A DNA stretch of 64,000 nucleotides from Kocuria sp. (GTDB lineage: Bacteria; Actinomycetota; Actinomycetes; Actinomycetales; Micrococcaceae): NCBI RefSeq assembly GCF_030538595.1, contig NZ_JAUNTS010000001.1, positions 317,112 to 381,111 of the forward strand, in the 5' to 3' direction. Positions 60,864 to 64,000 of the stretch are shown piece after piece; the stretch's first letter is position 1, and each line of letters starts with the position of its first letter. The notes beneath the pieces were generated by a model. It was not told where the DNA came from, ran no database searches, and saw nothing but the letters and a program-made list of their open reading frames with translations. The position numbers were made by a program, and so were the translations under genes.

Positions 60864-61862
60864 GTGACTGATGCAGCCCAAAACTCCTCGCAGCCCACCG
60901 GTGTTTCCGCTGGAACCACTCTCCCCCACCAGGTCTCTCAGACCTTCGATCCCACCCAGTGGCATGAGGTGGACGGCTTTCAGAACCTTGCAGACATCAC
61001 CTATCACCGCGCCGTCGAACGCGATGACGCAGGCAGGATCACCAAGGACTTGCCCTGGGTACGCATCGCCTTCGACCGCCCGGAAGTCCGCAACGCCTTC
61101 CGCCCCGGCACGGTGGATGAGCTCTACCGCACCCTGGATCACGCTCGAATGTCCTCAGACGTGGGCGCCGTTCTGTTGACCGGCAACGGGCCATCCGAGA
61201 AGGACGGTGGCTGGGCCTTCTGCTCGGGCGGCGACCAGCGCATTCGCGGCCGCGACGGCTACCACTACGCCGATGGCGAGACCGCCGAGTCCATTGACCC
61301 CGCCCGGGCCGGTCGCCTCCACATCCTGGAGGTCCAGCGCCTGATCCGCACCATGCCCAAACCCGTGATCGCCATGGTCAACGGCTGGGCGGCCGGTGGC
61401 GGGCACTCGCTGCACGTGGTCTGCGACCTCACCATTGCCTCCCGCGAACACGGCAAGTTCAAGCAGACAGACGCCACCGTCGGTTCTTTCGACGCCGGAT
61501 ACGGCTCAGCACTCCTGGCCCGTCAAGTGGGACAAAAGTTCGCCCGCGAAATCTTCTTCCTGGCCCGCGAGTACAGCGCCGAGGACATGCTCCGCATGGG
61601 CGCCGTCAACGAGGTGGCCGATCACGCCAACCTGGAAAACCTGGGGATCGAATGGGCCAAGATGATCTGCCGTCAATCCCCCCAAGCCATCCGCATGCTC
61701 AAATACGCTTTCAACCTTCCCGACGACGGCATGGTCGGCCAACAAGTCTTTGCCGGCGAGGCCACCCGCATGGGCTACATGACCGATGAAGCCGTGGAAG
61801 GCCGCGATGCCTTCCTGGGTAAACGCGACCCTGACTGGTCCAACTTCCCCTACTACTTCTGA
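60864..61862 (+). CDS. menB: 1,4-Dihydroxy-2-naphthoyl-CoA synthase
   Basis: A 332-residue crotonase-family enzyme. The oxyanion-hole segment is WAFCSGGDQRIRGRDGY, followed by VNGWAAGGGHSLHVVCDLT and the MenB hallmark VGSFDAGYGSALLARQVG. The C-terminus has RDAFLGKRDPDWSNFPYYF. It closes the second ring of the naphthoate nucleus from o-succinylbenzoyl-CoA. GTG 60864 fits the expected length; an in-frame ATG at 60765 inside the repeat array was rejected. First gene of a probable menB-menE-menA operon. Confidence 0.93.
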   Translation: MTDAAQNSSQPTGVSAGTTLPHQVSQTFDPTQWHEVDGFQNLADITYHRAVERDDAGRITKDLPWVRIAFDRPEVRNAFRPGTVDELYRTLDHARMSSDVGAVLLTGNGPSEKDGGWAFCSGGDQRIRGRDGYHYADGETAESIDPARAGRLHILEVQRLIRTMPKPVIAMVNGWAAGGGHSLHVVCDLTIASREHGKFKQTDATVGSFDAGYGSALLARQVGQKFAREIFFLAREYSAEDMLRMGAVNEVADHANLENLGIEWAKMICRQSPQAIRMLKYAFNLPDDGMVGQQVFAGEATRMGYMTDEAVEGRDAFLGKRDPDWSNFPYYF

Positions 61863-61938
61863 GCCAGCGCCAGTTCGCAGTGAGCGCCACCAATTTCGAG
61901 CCCACCACAACCAGCCCACACACACCCGAGCAGCATCC

Positions 61939-63336
61939 GTGAACCTCGACACCCCCCACACCTCCGCTCTCCCGCGGGACACAGTCATTTTGGACGGCCC
62001 CGAGTCAGTCACCCGCGCCGGTGGTGTGACCGGTCTACTCTCGGCCTTCCAGGAGGTCTTGCAGAGGGAGGGGCCGGCGGTCGTCGTCGCAACTTCAGGT
62101 AGCACCGGGCGACCCAAACGGACCGTGCTGAGCACCCACGCCCTGAAATCCTCTGCACAAGCCACCGCCGAGCACCTGGCCGCCATGCTCCGGCACACCC
62201 ACCATCAGCCGGACCATCAGCTGAGCAGTCAGCCCAGTCACAATCCCGACCAGCGTCACAGCCAAGTCCCAGAACTCAGCCACGGCCAGCAGCTCAGTCA
62301 GGCCCAGCCCCCCAGTCCCGACCAGCAGCTCGGCCACGGCCAGTGGCTGCTGTGCCTCCCCCCGTTTTATGTGGCCGGCGTACAGGTGCTGATCCGCTCG
62401 GTCATCGCCCGCACCACCCCCGTGGTTCTGCCGGACGGCCCCTTCACCGCGCAGAACTTTGTGACGGCAGCCGCCCGCATGACCCACCCCCAACGGTTCG
62501 TCTCCCTGGTCCCCACCCAACTCCAACGCCTGGTGGACGCCGCCCCAAACCCCACAGTCCGCCATACACTGCGCTCGTTCACCGCGATCCTGCTGGGCGG
62601 ATCAGCCGCCACACCCCACCTCCTGGAGGCTGCACACGCCCTGGGTGCCAACGTGATCACCACGTACGGCATGTCGGAAACGGCCGGCGGCTGCGTTTAC
62701 GACGACCTCCCTCTCCCCGGCGTGTCCATTCACCTGGAACACACCGCCGACGACGACGCCACCTCCCCCGGGCGGATCTGGCTGGGTGGCCCCATGGTCA
62801 CGGATGGCTACCTGGACGACCCCGCTCAGACGCACCGTTATGTCTTCGATCGTCTGCCGGATGGCGTCACCTCACCTTCCATGACCCCAACTGCACCACT
62901 CGACCCCGCGACCCGTTGGTACCGCACCGATGATCTGGGCGTCCTCACCACATCCCCCAGAGAATCATCCCCACGCCTGCGGGTGATCGGTCGCGCAGAT
63001 GACGTGATGGTGACCGGTGGGGTCAAGGTTTCCGCCGGTGTTCTCCGCAATCTCATGGTGGCTCACCCGGGGGTGCGCGACGTCGTCGTCGTTCCGGTGG
63101 CAGACCCCCAGTGGGGGCAGAGGATCGTGGCTGCACTGGTGCCCGCTAAAGGCACGAGCACAGGCACAGGCAGCGCAAGCCTCCAGGAGGAACTGCGCCG
63201 ACTGGAATCAACCATCCGCCAAGAACTCGGTCCGGCCGCCGTCCCCAAACAATGGCTGTGGGTCCCAGAAATCCCCCTCCTACCCACCGGCAAACCGGAC
63301 CGGGCAGCGGTGATGGAGCTGTTCGTGAAAGAATGA
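61939..63336 (+). CDS. menE: o-Succinylbenzoate-CoA ligase
   Basis: A 465-residue acyl-adenylate-forming ligase. The ATP-binding P-loop is VVATSGSTGRPKRTVLS, the adenine motif TYGMSETAGGCVYDD and the hinge region YRTDDLGV. The catalytic Lys is near the end in LLPTGKPDRAAVM. A 48-residue Gln/His/Ser/Pro-rich insert (62201-62343) separates the P-loop region from WLLCLPPFYVAGVQ and is absent from the family core. GTG 61939 was chosen, 76 bases after menB. It supplies OSB-CoA to MenB. Confidence 0.91.
   Translation: MNLDTPHTSALPRDTVILDGPESVTRAGGVTGLLSAFQEVLQREGPAVVVATSGSTGRPKRTVLSTHALKSSAQATAEHLAAMLRHTHHQPDHQLSSQPSHNPDQRHSQVPELSHGQQLSQAQPPSPDQQLGHGQWLLCLPPFYVAGVQVLIRSVIARTTPVVLPDGPFTAQNFVTAAARMTHPQRFVSLVPTQLQRLVDAAPNPTVRHTLRSFTAILLGGSAATPHLLEAAHALGANVITTYGMSETAGGCVYDDLPLPGVSIHLEHTADDDATSPGRIWLGGPMVTDGYLDDPAQTHRYVFDRLPDGVTSPSMTPTAPLDPATRWYRTDDLGVLTTSPRESSPRLRVIGRADDVMVTGGVKVSAGVLRNLMVAHPGVRDVVVVPVADPQWGQRIVAALVPAKGTSTGTGSASLQEELRRLESTIRQELGPAAVPKQWLWVPEIPLLPTGKPDRAAVMELFVKE
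62201..62343 (+). repeat. In-frame low-complexity repeat in menE
   Basis: CCCGACCAGC recurs at 62245 and 62317 (72 nt apart), and GCCACGGCCAG recurs at about 62279 and 62333. The encoded pattern is D-x-Q-L-S/G with intervening PS and HG steps. Distances are multiples of three, keeping the frame. Confidence 0.7.
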
Positions 63337-63442
63337 CCCGGTCCCTGCGGCGCAGATCAGCACTGCGGCGCGCCGGGGCTGCGGACCCGCCGGTCACACG
63401 GCGCGCACCCCGGTCTGCACCCTCACATCAGGAAGGTTGTCC

Positions 63443-64000
63443 GTGGCAACTGCCGCCCAGTGGATCGAAGGCGCACGGCTGCGCACACTACCCATGGCAC
63501 TGGCGCCGATCATCGCCGGAACTGCGGCCGCTCAATCCATGTGGAGCGCCAACCTCAGCCTGGCCTTTCTGGCCTTCCTGGTGGCGCTGTTCCTGCAAGT
63601 GGGCGTGAACTATGCCAATGACTACTCGGATGGCATCAAAGGCACCGACGACAACCGCGTAGGCCCCCTACGTCTGGTCGGCTCAAAAGCCGCCACCCCC
63701 AAGCAGGTGCTCTACGCAGCACTGGGCTGCTTCCTCGCCGCGGCCGTGGCCGGGCTGGTCTTGATCGTGCTCTCACGGCAGTGGTGGTTCATTGTCATCG
63801 GCATCTCGGCAGTGTTCGCGGCCTGGGGCTACACCGGCGGCAAGCGCCCGTACGGTTACCGCGGATGGGGAGACATTGCCGTTTTTGTCTATTTCGGCTT
63901 GGTGGCCGTACTGGGAACCACCATCACCCAGGCGGGCAAGCTCAACCTGGATGCCTGGATTGCCGCCATCGCCACCGGCCTCTTTGCCTGTGCGCTGCTC
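63443..64000 (+). CDS. menA: DHNA polyprenyltransferase, 5' part
   Basis: The first 186 residues of MenA, open at the window edge. It begins at GTG 63443 with AGGAAGG six bases before it. ARLRTLPMALAPIIAGTA leads to the first Asp-rich motif NYANDYSDGIKGTDDNR, the prenyl-diphosphate site of UbiA-family enzymes. RVGPLRLVGSKAATPKQVL is also characteristic of MenA. Helices are visible to the edge. It attaches the polyprenyl chain to 1,4-dihydroxy-2-naphthoate at the membrane. It is third in the menB-menE-menA series, 106 bases after menE. Confidence 0.92.
   Translation, partial: MATAAQWIEGARLRTLPMALAPIIAGTAAAQSMWSANLSLAFLAFLVALFLQVGVNYANDYSDGIKGTDDNRVGPLRLVGSKAATPKQVLYAALGCFLAAAVAGLVLIVLSRQWWFIVIGISAVFAAWGYTGGKRPYGYRGWGDIAVFVYFGLVAVLGTTITQAGKLNLDAWIAAIATGLFACALL

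Overview
The window is high-GC DNA (roughly 60-65% by eye) with actinobacterial gene content: a GTG/TTG-rich start codon set, a complete-looking menaquinone gene set, a DUF222/HNH endonuclease, PhoX-type phosphatase, HtpX, a MetP/MetS-type transporter and an ECF sigma factor with a very long C-terminal tail. The best fit is a member of the Micrococcales, probably Micrococcaceae; the genus cannot be fixed from the sequence alone.

Layout. 1-1.5 kb: the start of a ParD-like antitoxin at the left edge, then an insertion sequence whose DDE transposase frame carries a TGA stop. 1.5-2.0 kb: a small membrane-anchored protein with an Asp/Trp repeat tail. 2.1-10.5 kb: a tightly overlapping five-gene minus-strand operon (glycosyltransferase, two GT4-type glycosyltransferases, ABC exporter, tandem APH-type kinase), preceded by a histidine kinase and response regulator (10.7-13.1 kb). 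13.2-28.0 kb: DEAD-box helicase, AlkA-type glycosylase, VIT family transporter, thioredoxin, tRNA-Tyr, YajQ, HtpX, membrane-fused ECF sigma factor, catalase, an SseB-like protein and a DUF6882-like protein. 28.0-31.0 kb: RarD permease and a MetP/MetS-like sodium-coupled transporter. 31.1-35.8 kb: polyprenyl diphosphate synthase, geranylgeranyl reductase-like protein, menG, and divergent menF. 36.0-40.8 kb: amino-acid ABC transporter with two tandem binding proteins, then an MFS transporter. 40.9-48 kb: menD, PhoX, menC, PAP2 phosphatase. 48.1-57.3 kb: MBL hydrolase, gluQ, putP, ldh, a CitE-like lyase and hrpB. 57.7-60.2 kb: HNH endonuclease. 60.2-60.8 kb: a degenerate intergenic repeat array. 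60.9-64.0 kb: menB, menE and the start of menA, running off the right edge.

Functionally, the menaquinone pathway dominates: menF, menD, menC, menE, menB, menA (partial), menG, the side-chain prenyl synthase and a possible side-chain reductase lie within 33 kb but in at least four transcription units. They are interspersed with transport and redox genes (ldh, putP, katA, trxA).

The most unusual feature is the number of degenerate, in-frame short tandem repeats, often with a 7-codon (21-nt) period, inside loops of otherwise conserved enzymes: two glycosyltransferases, MenD, MenE, HrpB, the tandem kinase, the PAP2 protein and the HNH protein. Related-looking arrays sit in intergenic DNA. A second, independent repeat family of long palindromes occurs at three 3'-intergenic positions. 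Both deserve a genome-wide search.
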